From Streptomyces piniterrae (GTDB lineage Bacteria; Actinomycetota; Actinomycetes; Streptomycetales; Streptomycetaceae), in assembly GCF_005048155.1 (NCBI RefSeq), contig NZ_SUMB01000018.1, positions 1-64,000 of the forward strand: 64,000 bases of DNA. The letters are read 5' to 3'. The notes beneath the pieces were generated by a model. That model made no database searches. It had not been told where the DNA came from and was given only the letters and a program-made list of their open reading frames with translations. This document shows positions 43,250 to 51,246 of the stretch, piece by piece; position 1 is the stretch's first letter, and each line of letters opens with the position of its first letter. Made by a program: the position numbers and the translations under genes.

Positions 43250-45229
43250 TCACACCTGGACGCGACGCTCCACGACGTCCAGGATCTTGGCGATCGCCTC
43301 GTCCTTCGGAATGCCGTTCTCCTGCGACCCGTCCCGGTACCGGAACGAGACGGCGCCGTGCTCCATGTCCTCGTCACCGGCGATGATCATGAATGGCACC
43401 TTGGCCTTCTGAGCGTTCCTGATCTTCTTCTGCATCCGGTCGGACGACGAGTCGACCTCGATCCGCAGGCCCTTCTCACGGGCCTCCTCGGCGAACGCCT
43501 CCAGATACGGCACATGTGCGTCACCGATCGGGATCCCGGTCGCCTGCACCGGCGCCAGCCAGGCCGGGAAGGCACCCGCGTAGTGCTCCAGCAGCACCGC
43601 GAAGAACCGCTCGATCGAGCCGAACAGGGCGCGGTGGATCATGACCGGCTGCTGCTTGGACCCGTCGGCCGCGGTGTACTCGAGACCGAAGCGCTTGGGC
43701 TGCTGGAAGTCGACCTGCACGGTCGACATCTGCCAGGACCGGCCGATGGCGTCCTTCGCCTGCACCGAGATCTTCGGCCCGTAGTAGGCCGCGCCACCCG
43801 GGTCGGGAACGAGCGGCAGCCCCTGCTTCTCGGCCGCCTGGCGGAGCGCCTCGGTGGCCTCCTCCCACTCCGCGTCCTCGCCGATGAACTTGTCGGAGTC
43901 GTCGCGGGTGGACAGCTCCAGCTCGAAGTCGTGCAGACCGTAGTCGCGCAGCAGATCCAGGACGAAGGTCAGCAGCGAGTCCAGCTCGTCCGCCATCTGC
44001 TCCTTGGTGCAGTAGATGTGCGAGTCGTCCTGGGTGAAGCCGCGGGCCCGGGTCAGGCCGTGCACCACGCCGGACTTCTCGTAGCGGTAGACCGTGCCGA
44101 ACTCGAAGAGCCGCAGCGGCAGTTCGCGGTACGAGCGGCCGCGCGCCTTGAAGATCAGGTTGTGCATGGGGCAGTTCATCGCCTTGAGGCGGTAGTTCTG
44201 CCCGTCGAACTCCAGGGGCGGGAACATCGCCTCGCCGTAGTTCGGCAGATGCCCCGAGGTCACGAAGAGCTGTTCCTTCGTGATGTGCGGGGTGTTGACG
44301 AATTCATAGCCCGACCGCTCGTGCCGCTTGCGGGAGTAGTCCTCCATGACCCGGCGCACGACGCCGCCCTTGGGGTGGAAGACGGCGAGACCGGAACCCA
44401 GCTCCTCCGGGATGGAGAAGAGGTCCAGCTCGGCGCCCAGCTTGCGGTGGTCGCGCTTCTCCGCCTCGGCCAGGAACTCCAGATACGCCTTGAGCTCGTC
44501 CTTGGTCGGCCACGCGGTGCCGTAGATCCGCTGGAGCTGCGGGTTGTTCTCGCTGCCCCGCCAGTACGCGGCGGCCGAGCGCATCAGCTTGAACGCCGGG
44601 ATGACGCGGGTGCTGGGCAGGTGCGGACCGCGGCAGAGGTCCTTCCAGCACAGCTCGCCGGTCTTGGCGTCGAGGTTGTCGTAGATCGTCAGCTCGCCGG
44701 CGCCGACCTCGGCGGAGGCGCCCTCGGCGGCGTCCGCGGCGGAGCCCTTGAGCCCGATCAGTTCGAGCTTGTACGGCTCGTCGGCCAGCTCCTCGCGCGC
44801 GGCGTCGTCGGTGACCGCACGGCGCGCGAACTTCTGCCCGCGCTTCTGGATCTCCTGCATCTTCTTCTCGATGCGCTTGAGATCGTCGGGGTGGAAGGGG
44901 CTCTCGACGTCGAAGTCGTAGTAGAAGCCGTCCTTGATGGGCGGGCCGATGCCCAGCTTCGCCTCGGGGAACAGCTCCTGCACGGCCTGCGCCATCACAT
45001 GCGCGGTGGAGTGCCGCAGGATGTTCAGGCCGTCCTCGGAGGTGATCTCGACGGGCTCGACCGCGTCGCCGTCGGCGACCTCGTACGCCAGGTCCTTCAG
45101 TTCCCCGGCCACCCGCGCGGCGACGACGCTGCGCTCACCCTGGAAGAGGTCGGCGGCCGTAGTCCCCGTGGTCACCACGCGTTCTTCCCGCTCGGAATCG
45201 CGTTGGACGGTCACACGGACGTCTGACAC
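43250..45229 (-). CDS. thrS: Threonine-tRNA ligase
   Basis: Class II synthetase for tRNA-Thr. About 659 residues. An N-terminal TGS domain, the editing domain with HSTAHVMAQAVQELFPEAKLG (HxxxH) and the catalytic core with the zinc Cys in KAMNCPMHNL, GLTRARGFTQDDSHIYC and HRALFGSIERF are present. I use the GTG at 45229 because AGGAG lies 6 bases upstream and the product then begins SDVRVTVQRDSE; an ATG at 45247 adds six residues. No T-box leader is evident in 45248-45354. Confidence 0.95.
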   Translation of the reverse strand: MSDVRVTVQRDSEREERVVTTGTTAADLFQGERSVVAARVAGELKDLAYEVADGDAVEPVEITSEDGLNILRHSTAHVMAQAVQELFPEAKLGIGPPIKDGFYYDFDVESPFHPDDLKRIEKKMQEIQKRGQKFARRAVTDDAAREELADEPYKLELIGLKGSAADAAEGASAEVGAGELTIYDNLDAKTGELCWKDLCRGPHLPSTRVIPAFKLMRSAAAYWRGSENNPQLQRIYGTAWPTKDELKAYLEFLAEAEKRDHRKLGAELDLFSIPEELGSGLAVFHPKGGVVRRVMEDYSRKRHERSGYEFVNTPHITKEQLFVTSGHLPNYGEAMFPPLEFDGQNYRLKAMNCPMHNLIFKARGRSYRELPLRLFEFGTVYRYEKSGVVHGLTRARGFTQDDSHIYCTKEQMADELDSLLTFVLDLLRDYGLHDFELELSTRDDSDKFIGEDAEWEEATEALRQAAEKQGLPLVPDPGGAAYYGPKISVQAKDAIGRSWQMSTVQVDFQQPKRFGLEYTAADGSKQQPVMIHRALFGSIERFFAVLLEHYAGAFPAWLAPVQATGIPIGDAHVPYLEAFAEEAREKGLRIEVDSSSDRMQKKIRNAQKAKVPFMIIAGDEDMEHGAVSFRYRDGSQENGIPKDEAIAKILDVVERRVQV

Positions 45230-45354
45230 CGGTCTCTCCTGACTCATGTCTCTTTCACGTCAGCGATTGCTGCGCAGCCGAATCGTACCGAGCGAGCGGA
45301 CCCCATCGCGAAACGGTTTGCCCCGGGCACCGCCGGGGGCCGCTCCCCCTCGGC

Positions 45355-46542
45355 TCAGTCTTCGGCCAGCGGCCCGCCGCACGCCTCCTCGAAGAAGTCG
45401 AGGTTCTCCTGGAGCGACTTCATCAGCCGGTCCCGCTCCGCCTCGTCGACCTGCACCGGGGTGACGTCGCAGCCCCCGGTGATACGGCGGAAGCCGCCCC
45501 GGCTCTCCAGCCTCCCGGTCACCCGGATCGGCAGTCCCACCAGGTGCGCGTGCGCCGCGATCCGGTAGTCCTCCTCCTCCAGGGCCACCCGCACCTGGAC
45601 CACGTCGGCCCCGGTGATCACCCGCAGCCGCACCGCCCCGGGACCGCACGGGCGCTCCCTGCGCAGCCGTACGACGGCGCCGGTCACCCGCACCGGCAGC
45701 GACGGCTCGTCCCGTACGTAGCGCTGGGCGGCCTGCTGGAGGGCGGGCAGGTCCCCGGGCGAGAACTCGACGGGTTCGGGGCGGGCCGGGCAGCCGACGG
45801 GGGCGCCGGCCGCCGGCGACCACTCGACGGTGATCCGCACCCCTTCCACATCCCGCACCAGCGCGATCAGCGCCTGTGTCAGCTCATGGCAGACGCCCAG
45901 CTCGACGGCGGCGTCGAAGGCGTCCATGCCGCCGGTGGCCCGCTGGTAGTCGGTCGCGTCGCGGGCCGCGTGCAGCGCCCGTTGCAGTCCGGCGACGGCG
46001 CCCCGGCCAGCCCGTACGGGCACGAACGCGGTCAGCCGGCGCCCCGCCGAGGCCGGGCCGACCAGCACGTCGGCCAGGAACCCCTCGGCCTGCCGCTTGT
46101 GCCGGGCGCCGTAGTAGCCGGCCCTGGCGTAGGTGCCGAGCGCCCCGGCGATCAGCATCGAGCGGGCGGCGCCGCGCAGCTGCTCCTGCGCCACCCAGTG
46201 CGCGGCCCCCGAGCCGTCGTCCGGGATCTCGCGCTCCCAGCGGACCTCGTCGCTGGGCACGGCGAGCCCCACCAGCACCTCGCGGGCGGAGGGCGCGACG
46301 CTCCGCGCCAGCGCGGCCAGCGCCTCGGCCAGCAGCTCCGCGCTGTCGGGGAACCGTCGGTCGTGCGGCACCAGCAGGCTCGTACCGTCCGCTCCGCCCG
46401 GCGGCGTCCACCGGGCGTAGTGGCCGACGGCCCCGCCTCTGCGCCGCCAGCCGTGCCGGGCCAGCAGCGCGTTGAGCACCGCCGGATCGACCTCCGCCGG
46501 GTCCAGGAGCCGTGCGTCGAATTCATCGGTCGGCCGGTACAT
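45355..46542 (-). CDS. Uncharacterised protein paired with a DUF4365 gene
   Basis: A 395-residue soluble protein with no family I can name. The N-terminal ~200 residues are alpha/beta-like, with WREEIP-type charged segments (VRWEREIPDDGSGAAHWV) and many Ala/Arg. The last ~100 residues look like an OB-type beta domain: PVRVTGAVVRLRRE, VVQVRVALEEEDYRIAAHAH and LPIRVTGRLESRGGFRRI. No catalytic motif is visible. The start overlaps the stop of the DUF4365 gene by one base (TGATG), so the two proteins are very likely made together and may act together. Confidence 0.8.
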   Translation of the reverse strand: MYRPTDEFDARLLDPAEVDPAVLNALLARHGWRRRGGAVGHYARWTPPGGADGTSLLVPHDRRFPDSAELLAEALAALARSVAPSAREVLVGLAVPSDEVRWEREIPDDGSGAAHWVAQEQLRGAARSMLIAGALGTYARAGYYGARHKRQAEGFLADVLVGPASAGRRLTAFVPVRAGRGAVAGLQRALHAARDATDYQRATGGMDAFDAAVELGVCHELTQALIALVRDVEGVRITVEWSPAAGAPVGCPARPEPVEFSPGDLPALQQAAQRYVRDEPSLPVRVTGAVVRLRRERPCGPGAVRLRVITGADVVQVRVALEEEDYRIAAHAHLVGLPIRVTGRLESRGGFRRITGGCDVTPVQVDEAERDRLMKSLQENLDFFEEACGGPLAED

Positions 46543-47108
46543 CAGGGTCTCCCTCCCGCCCCGACCCGCGTCATGATCTCGCAGAGCGCGCGGTCGTCGA
46601 AGATCCGCGTGGTCGGGATCCGCACAGTGGTCCTGCGCCGGCCGCTGATCTTGTGGCCGGCCAAGTTGATCCAGTAGCAGCAATGCCGCAGTTCGAGGCG
46701 GTCGTGGCCCGCCCGCAGCCAGTCTTCCGGTCTTCGTGGGACCAGCATCACGACGAGGATCTTGTGCACCGAGACCGGTGTGCGGGCCAGCTTCGCCAGG
46801 TGATCGTTGTCGAGCGTGAAGGCGAACGTCGGGCCGGGCGGGCGGGGAGCGGTCTGGTAGGTGCATTTGAGCTGCACCTTGATGGTGACCTCGTCGTCGA
46901 CGGTGTGGCCGGGCGCGCCATGGCTGACGTGCCAGTCGATTCCGTTGTCCGGGAAGGGCTGCGCCAGCGAGCATCCGGAGGCGGCGGCGATCGCGTGCAG
47001 ATAGCCGACCTGCAGGGTCTCCATGCAGGCGGTGGTGGCGAGTCCGCCGCGCTGCGGGATGGTCCGCTGGGGCAGCAGCCCGCCCGGTTCGGGCTGCGCG
47101 ATGGTCAT
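46542..47108 (-). CDS. DUF4365 protein, PD-(D/E)XK nuclease-like
   Basis: A 188-residue protein of the DUF4365 type. The core reads GLATTACMETLQVGYLHAIAAASGC, then NGIDWHV (Asp ~58) and EVTIKVQLKCT (Gln79-Leu-Lys81), which fits the D...(E/Q)xK arrangement of PD-(D/E)XK nuclease folds. The later part has HLAKLARTPVSVHKILVVMLVP and CCYWINLAGH. Nuclease activity is inference from family fold and motif. It is the first gene of a two-gene unit and divergent from a DnaQ-like exonuclease across 305 bases. Confidence 0.82.
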   Translation of the reverse strand: MTIAQPEPGGLLPQRTIPQRGGLATTACMETLQVGYLHAIAAASGCSLAQPFPDNGIDWHVSHGAPGHTVDDEVTIKVQLKCTYQTAPRPPGPTFAFTLDNDHLAKLARTPVSVHKILVVMLVPRRPEDWLRAGHDRLELRHCCYWINLAGHKISGRRRTTVRIPTTRIFDDRALCEIMTRVGAGGRP

Positions 47109-47134
47109 CGCGGGGGTGCCTTCCGGGCTGTGCC

Positions 47135-47176
47135 GATCGATGCGGTCGTGCCGATCGATGGGTCGGTGGATCGATG
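47135..47176. repeat. Three GATCGATG direct repeats upstream of the DUF4365 gene
   Basis: GATCGATG occurs at 47135-47142, 47153-47160 and 47169-47176 (start-to-start 18 and 16 bases), the first two inside a repeated TGCCGATCGATG unit. It lies 27-68 bases upstream of the DUF4365 start, where an operator would sit. The rest of 47177-47413 shows no clear signal. Confidence 0.5.
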
Positions 47177-47413
47177 CGTCCGTATGACGGGGAGGCAGCC
47201 GGCGGCGTACGGGAGAGCCCTGCGCTGCCGGCCGTATCCGGTGGCGTCGGGGGACGCCGCCGCCGGACCGCGCGGATCGCGTCGGCCCGTCACTGTGGTT
47301 GTCTCCGCGTCAAGTGGTCGGCAAACAAGAGCGGTTCGACCACGGCGCTGGTCGGGTATCACCAGGTCGGGTGACGTGCACGGTCATCCACCTTACGAGC
47401 GCGAGGAGTTGGG

Positions 47414-48142
47414 ATGATGCCGTGCTGGTATGACGGTCCGCTTGCCGCCTTCGACACCGAGACGACGGGCATAGACGTCGAGCGGGACCGCATCGTCTCC
47501 GCGGCCCTGGTCGTGCAGGAGACCCCGCGCTCCGCTCCGCGGGTCACCAACTGGCTGATCAATCCGGGCGTCGAGATCCCGGAGGCGGCGACGGCGGTGC
47601 ACGGCCTGACCGCCGACCATCTGGCGCTGCACGGCCGCTGGCCGTCGCCGGTGCTGGAGGAGGTCGCGCGTGCCCTGGCCGCCCAGTCGGTGGCCGGCCG
47701 CCCGCTGGTCGTGATGAACGCCCCCTTCGATCTCACGCTCCTGGACCGCGAGTTGAAGCGGCACCGCGCCACCTCGCTGGACGCCTATCTGGACGCCCAT
47801 CCGCTGTGCGTCCTGGACCCCCGGGTCCTGGACAAGCACCTGGACCGCTATCGCAAGGGCCGCCGCACCCTCACCGACCTGTGTGCGCACTACGAGGTCG
47901 AGCTGACCGACGCCCATGAGGCGGCGGCCGACGCGTTCGCCGCGCTGCGGGTCGTCCGGGCCCTGGGGCAGCGCTTCGCGTCCCGGCTGGAGGGGCTGCG
48001 TCCGGTCGAGCTGCACACCCGGCAGGCGGTCTGGTACGCCGCCCAGGCCCGCGGGCTCCAGGAGTGGTTCGCGCGCAGCGGCACCCCGGAGACCGTGGAT
48101 CCGCATTGGCCGCTGCGTCCGGAACTCCCCGCCGCGGCCTGA
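47414..48142 (+). CDS. DnaQ-like 3'-5' exonuclease
   Basis: A 242-residue DEDD exonuclease. Exo I is AAFDTETTGIDVERDR (D14, E16), Exo II is VMNAPFDLTLLDREL (D106), and Exo III is TDAHEAAADAFAALRV (H...D), so the active site is complete and of DEDDh type. The C-terminal ~50 residues are an extra region. It could be a proofreading-type epsilon subunit paralogue or an RNA/DNA trimming enzyme. The ATG at 47414 follows GAGGAGTTGG; the next codon is also ATG. Confidence 0.9.
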   Translation: MMPCWYDGPLAAFDTETTGIDVERDRIVSAALVVQETPRSAPRVTNWLINPGVEIPEAATAVHGLTADHLALHGRWPSPVLEEVARALAAQSVAGRPLVVMNAPFDLTLLDRELKRHRATSLDAYLDAHPLCVLDPRVLDKHLDRYRKGRRTLTDLCAHYEVELTDAHEAAADAFAALRVVRALGQRFASRLEGLRPVELHTRQAVWYAAQARGLQEWFARSGTPETVDPHWPLRPELPAAA

Positions 48143-48237
48143 TAGCCCCTCAGCAATTCCGGCCGATCGACCGGGTGGTTTCCGGGCGCGGAAAGCGGCG
48201 AAGCGGAAAGCGGGCATTACACAATGGCTTTCAACGA

Positions 48238-48274
48238 CAAGAACCGGGCCGCTTTTTGGCGGCCCGGTTCTTGA
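48238..48274. terminator. Terminator shared by the exonuclease gene and tRNA-Val
   Basis: A 15-bp inverted repeat CAAGAACCGGGCCGC and its complement around a TTTTT-containing loop, 7 bases from the tRNA 3' end on the - strand and convergent with the exonuclease. Confidence 0.85.
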
Positions 48275-48280
48275 TCCCGG

Positions 48281-48352
48281 TGGGCGATACTGGGTTCGAA
48301 CCAGTGACCTCTTCGGTGTGAACGAAGCGCTCTCCCACTGAGCTAATCGCCC
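48281..48352 (-). tRNA. tRNA-Val (anticodon CAC)
   Basis: Cloverleaf on the - strand: acceptor GGGCGAT/ATCGCCC, D arm TAGCTCAGTGGGAGAGCG, anticodon stem CTTCG/CGAAG around TTCACAC (anticodon CAC), T arm ending GGTTCGAACCC, discriminator A. CCA is not encoded. Reads GUG codons. Identical to the copy at 49017-49088. Confidence 0.96.
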
Positions 48353-48387
48353 GGGTGTCGGCGGGGTTTCCCTCGCGAACGAGCTGA

Positions 48388-48417
48388 ACAATACAGGCCG
48401 CCGGGGCCTTCCATCAA
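48388..48417 (-). promoter_or_regulatory. Promoter of tRNA-Val (HrdB-type)
   Basis: On the - strand TTGATG and TATTGT are separated by 18 bases, about 35 bases upstream of the tRNA 5' end. This is a good match to the housekeeping -35/-10 pattern. Confidence 0.65.
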
Positions 48418-48469
48418 ATTCCTGTTTCCCGCGGGCGCCCGCCACCGGGCCCCGGGCGTCCGGGCCCGC

Positions 48470-48931
48470 TCAGCCCCGGGCCAGCCAGGCCGCCAGCCCG
48501 CGCCGGCCGGCCCGCATCATCAGCCGGTGATTGACGGCGAACAGCGGCCGGCCCAGCAGTGCGAGCCGCCGCAGCAGCGGTTTGCAGACCTCGACCTCCT
48601 GCTCGTACACGGCCCGCGTCCCGCCCCTGCCGGGCTTGATCGTCCAGCGCGCCCAGCCGGCCACGTCCCCGCGCAGCGTTATCTCCAGGACCCCAGCGCC
48701 CGGATCCCGTACGCCCTCGGACGCCACGATCCGCAGGTCGTAGGGGAGCAACGACCGGATACGGGCCGTGCCGCGGTGGTCGTCGATGGTGGTGACCTCG
48801 CGCACCTGCGGCCACCACCGGGGATAGGTCTCGCCGCGTTCGAGGACGGCGTAGACGACGGCGGGCGACGCGTCGAGCAGCCATACGCTGCGAAAACGGT
48901 AGTGATGCAGACGGCGGGACCAGTCGGGCAT
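48470..48931 (-). CDS. SRPBCC-family protein (polyketide cyclase/dehydrase-like)
   Basis: A 153-residue START/SRPBCC-fold protein. Visible are the N-terminal helix-grip pattern YRFRSVWLLDASPAVVYAVLERGETYPRWWPQV, the beta strands RIRSLLPYDLRIVASEG and VLEITLRGDVAGWARWTI, and the C-terminal long helix LFAVNHRLMMRAGRRGL. Ligand unknown; the fold binds hydrophobic molecules. It lies between two identical tRNA-Val genes, all on the - strand; no polyketide genes are nearby. Confidence 0.85.
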   Translation of the reverse strand: MPDWSRRLHHYRFRSVWLLDASPAVVYAVLERGETYPRWWPQVREVTTIDDHRGTARIRSLLPYDLRIVASEGVRDPGAGVLEITLRGDVAGWARWTIKPGRGGTRAVYEQEVEVCKPLLRRLALLGRPLFAVNHRLMMRAGRRGLAAWLARG

Positions 48932-48978
48932 GATCCCAGTGTGCGGTGTAGGTGGCGCATGTGCCCAAAAAGTGCAAC

Positions 48979-49004
48979 GGCCCGGAGACTTGGGTCTCCG
49001 GGCC
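48979..49004 (-). terminator. Terminator after the second tRNA-Val
   Basis: Eleven-bp perfect stem GGCCCGGAGAC/GTCTCCGGGCC with a 4-base loop, 12 bases past the tRNA 3' end on the - strand. Confidence 0.8.
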
Positions 49005-49016
49005 GGTCTGCCGGGG

Positions 49017-49088
49017 TGGGCGATACTGGGTTCGAACCAGTGACCTCTTCGGTGTGAACGAAGCGCTCTCCCACTGAGCTAATCGCCC
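49017..49088 (-). tRNA. tRNA-Val (anticodon CAC), second copy
   Basis: Identical over all 72 bases to the tRNA at 48281-48352. A TAATGT box on the - strand at 49106-49101 may be its -10; the -35 is not clear. Confidence 0.96.
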
Positions 49089-49141
49089 GGCGCACCGCCA
49101 ACATTACCGCACGTCGGCGGGCACTTCCGACCAGTTCCGGA

Positions 49142-49573
49142 TCACTCGGCGACGTTCCACGGCATCGCGAAGCCGAACTTCCACACATACACCGCGAGCA
49201 CCGCCGCGATGATCACCAGGCCGATGGCGGTCAGAATGATGTTGCGCCGCCGCACCTTCGGGTCGAGCGCCTTCTGGGCCGCCTCGGTCACCTTCCGCTT
49301 GGTCCAGCGCAGCACGAGCTGGGCCCAGACGAATTCCGTCGCCCAGATCGCCATACCGGCGAAGATCACCAGCCAGCCGGGGCCCGGCAGCGGCAGCATG
49401 ATCACGCCGACGACGACCACCGCGAGACCGACGATGAAGATTCCGACCTGCCAGCTCAGATGCAGCGGCCGGGAGCGCTTGATGAAGTGCGGCGCGCGCG
49501 AACCGAGCGGCTGCTCGTGCGTCACGGCGCTCCCTTCGGCAGCCTCCGGCCCCCCGTTACTCTCCGTATTCAT
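49142..49573 (-). CDS. TIGR02611-like small membrane protein
   Basis: A 143-residue protein with two membrane spans in its middle (VGIFIVGLAVVVVGVIMLPLPGPGWLVIFAGMAIWATEF) containing the signature LPLPGPGWL, and a third near the C-terminus (NIILTAIGLVIIAAVLAVYVW). Arg/Lys-rich segments flank the spans. The family occurs across actinobacteria; function unknown. It is divergent from ssgB, with 190 bases between the start codons. Confidence 0.85.
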   Translation of the reverse strand: MNTESNGGPEAAEGSAVTHEQPLGSRAPHFIKRSRPLHLSWQVGIFIVGLAVVVVGVIMLPLPGPGWLVIFAGMAIWATEFVWAQLVLRWTKRKVTEAAQKALDPKVRRRNIILTAIGLVIIAAVLAVYVWKFGFAMPWNVAE

Positions 49574-49763
49574 GGGGCCCAACTTACCGGACGCGATCCG
49601 TCCGCCGGAATTACCGCCGAGGACGAGCTGGCAATCCGCCGTAAGAGGTACCTGAAGGCACCCAAAACAGTCAGAGGGGTTTACAACGGCACCGTAGGTG
49701 GCATGTCGATTTCGCCGACGTGCGAATCCCCGAGCGCACACTGAGCGAAAGGCCCTGGCGCTT

Positions 49764-50177
49764 ATGAACACCACGGTCAGCTGCGAGCTGCACCTGCGCC
49801 TCGTTGTGTCGAGCGAGTCCTCACTGCCTGTACCCGCGGGCCTGCGGTATGACACGGCCGATCCCTATGCCGTGCATGCCACCTTCCACACCGGAGCCGA
49901 GGAGACCGTCGAGTGGGTTTTCGCCCGCGACCTCCTCGCCGAGGGCCTGCACCGGCCCACGGGAACCGGAGACGTCCGCGTATGGCCGTCCCGGAGCCAC
50001 GGACAGGGCGTGGTCTGCATCGCCCTGAGTTCCCCGGAAGGCGAAGCCCTTCTCGAGGCCCCCGCGCGGGCCCTCGAATCGTTCCTCAAGAGGACCGACG
50101 CGGCCGTACCGCCCGGTACGGAACACCGCCACTTCGATCTCGACACCGAGCTCTCCCACATCCTGGCGGAGAGCTGA
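49764..50177 (+). CDS. ssgB: Sporulation-specific cell division protein SsgB
   Basis: A 137-residue SsgA-like protein that recruits FtsZ and marks septum sites during sporulation of aerial hyphae. The sequence (MNTTVSCELHLRLVVSSESS, then VEWVFARDLLAEGLHRPTG and GDVRVWPSRS) agrees with my memory of S. coelicolor SsgB over its length. ATG at 49764. The gene is monocistronic, ending in an exceptionally strong hairpin. The upstream 190 bases include GTTTAC at 49679, but I could not assign a developmental promoter. It is the best marker for a sporulating streptomycete. Confidence 0.96.
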   Translation: MNTTVSCELHLRLVVSSESSLPVPAGLRYDTADPYAVHATFHTGAEETVEWVFARDLLAEGLHRPTGTGDVRVWPSRSHGQGVVCIALSSPEGEALLEAPARALESFLKRTDAAVPPGTEHRHFDLDTELSHILAES

Positions 50178-50272
50178 GACGCACCACAGCCGCCCAACGC
50201 ACCCAACCGCTCAACTTGCGACCGTCCGACTCGGGGAGACGGCGCAGGACCGACAAGTTCACACGGCACACT

Positions 50273-50313
50273 TCGGCGCCGTCGCCGCGGACCCACCGCG
50301 GAGACGGCGCCGA
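50273..50313 (+). terminator. Terminator after ssgB
   Basis: Stem of 11 bp (TCGGCGCCGTC and complement), one mismatch and a further 6 bp (CCGCGG/CCGCGG) with a 5-base loop, 96 bases past the stop. Confidence 0.75.
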
Positions 50314-50407
50314 GGCTTGTTCCAGGCGCTAGAGTCGGCGACCATTCGGCAACGACACCGGGGGGCGGCCGATCCGGCCGGCCCCCACCCGGCCAGGGAG
50401 CGGACCC

Positions 50408-50974
50408 GTGATGATCACCCATGACACCCGGTGCGCGCTGGACGCGGTCGTCGATCTGCTCAACACCGCTCCGGAGGGCGAGGCGCCCGGGGCACCGGAC
50501 AGCCTGACCGACCTCGCGGCGCTCGAGGACTTCGTGAAGCGCAACGAGGTCAGCGACGTGGGCACCCTCTGCGAGCGCGATCTGGCGGCCGTACGGGGCG
50601 TCCGTGGGCGCTTCGCCCAGGTCTTCGCCGCCGATGACGACCGGACCGCCGCCGAACTGCTGAACTTCCTGGTCGCCTCGGCCGGCACCACTCCCCGGCT
50701 GACCGACCACGACAACTACGACTGGCATGTCCACTACTTCGCGCCGGGCGCCTCGGTCGCCGAGCATCTGGCCGCGGACGGCGGGATGGCGCTGGCCTTC
50801 CTCGTCGTCGCCGGGGAGCGGGAGCGGCTGCGGCGCTGCGAGGCGCCGGACTGCCGGCACGCGTTCGTCGACCTCTCGCGGAACCGCTCCCGGCGCTACT
50901 GCGACAGCCGCACCTGCGGCAACCGGCTGCATGTCGCGGCCTACCGGGCACGGCGCCGGGAGGCGGCGGGCTGA
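50408..50974 (+). CDS. CGNR zinc-finger protein, putative DNA-binding regulator
   Basis: A 188-residue protein. The N-terminal ~120 residues are the ABATE-like helical domain (CALDAVVDLLNTAP, LAALEDFVKRNEVSD). The C-terminus is a CGNR zinc finger: RRCEAPDCRHAFVDLSRNRS then RRYCDSRTCGNRLHVAAYR, with four Cys. The family is assumed to be stress- or ligand-responsive regulation. GTG at 50408 follows a GGGAGCG site; the next codon ATG is an alternative. Its target genes are not evident. Confidence 0.9.
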   Translation: MMITHDTRCALDAVVDLLNTAPEGEAPGAPDSLTDLAALEDFVKRNEVSDVGTLCERDLAAVRGVRGRFAQVFAADDDRTAAELLNFLVASAGTTPRLTDHDNYDWHVHYFAPGASVAEHLAADGGMALAFLVVAGERERLRRCEAPDCRHAFVDLSRNRSRRYCDSRTCGNRLHVAAYRARRREAAG

Positions 50975-51022
50975 GGGCCGAACGGCTGAAGTACGGCGCG
51001 GCGACACGCCGTGACCGCGCGC

Positions 51023-51178
51023 TCACAGGATATAGAGGTCGTGTACTGCGCCGAGAAGGAGCAACAGGCCGATGATGCCGAGGAAGAGCATCAGCGGCGG
51101 CTGGGACAGCGCGAAAAGACAGCCGCGCGGTTCGGGGGCCGGGGCGTCTTCCCTGGCCAGGGCGCACTCATCGTTCAT
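51023..51178 (-). CDS. Small membrane protein (51 residues)
   Basis: The - strand frame reads MNDECALAREDAPAPEPRGC, then LFALSQPPLMLFLGIIGLLLLLGAVHDLYIL. It has an acidic N-terminal half and one strong C-terminal membrane span. High third-position GC and the coherent hydrophobic block support a real gene, although no clear ribosome-binding site is seen before the ATG at 51178. It lies between the CGNR gene (+) and a two-span membrane protein (-). Function unknown. Confidence 0.55.
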   Translation of the reverse strand: MNDECALAREDAPAPEPRGCLFALSQPPLMLFLGIIGLLLLLGAVHDLYIL

Positions 51179-51246
51179 CTCGCGCGCATCATGGCGCAGT
51201 TGATCGCGGGCGCACGCCCAATAGGCGCTTCAGCAGCGGTAGTTCA

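Noticed and set aside
47109..48142. DnaQ-like exonuclease plus DUF4365 pair as part of a defence island
   Set aside because: No toxin, restriction, CRISPR-Cas, helicase or mobile genes are nearby and the flanks are core genes (thrS, tRNA, ssgB). I kept only the module itself as a finding.
48470..48931. Polyketide cyclase from a biosynthetic cluster
   Set aside because: SRPBCC proteins are common stand-alone genes; no polyketide synthase or tailoring genes occur in the window.
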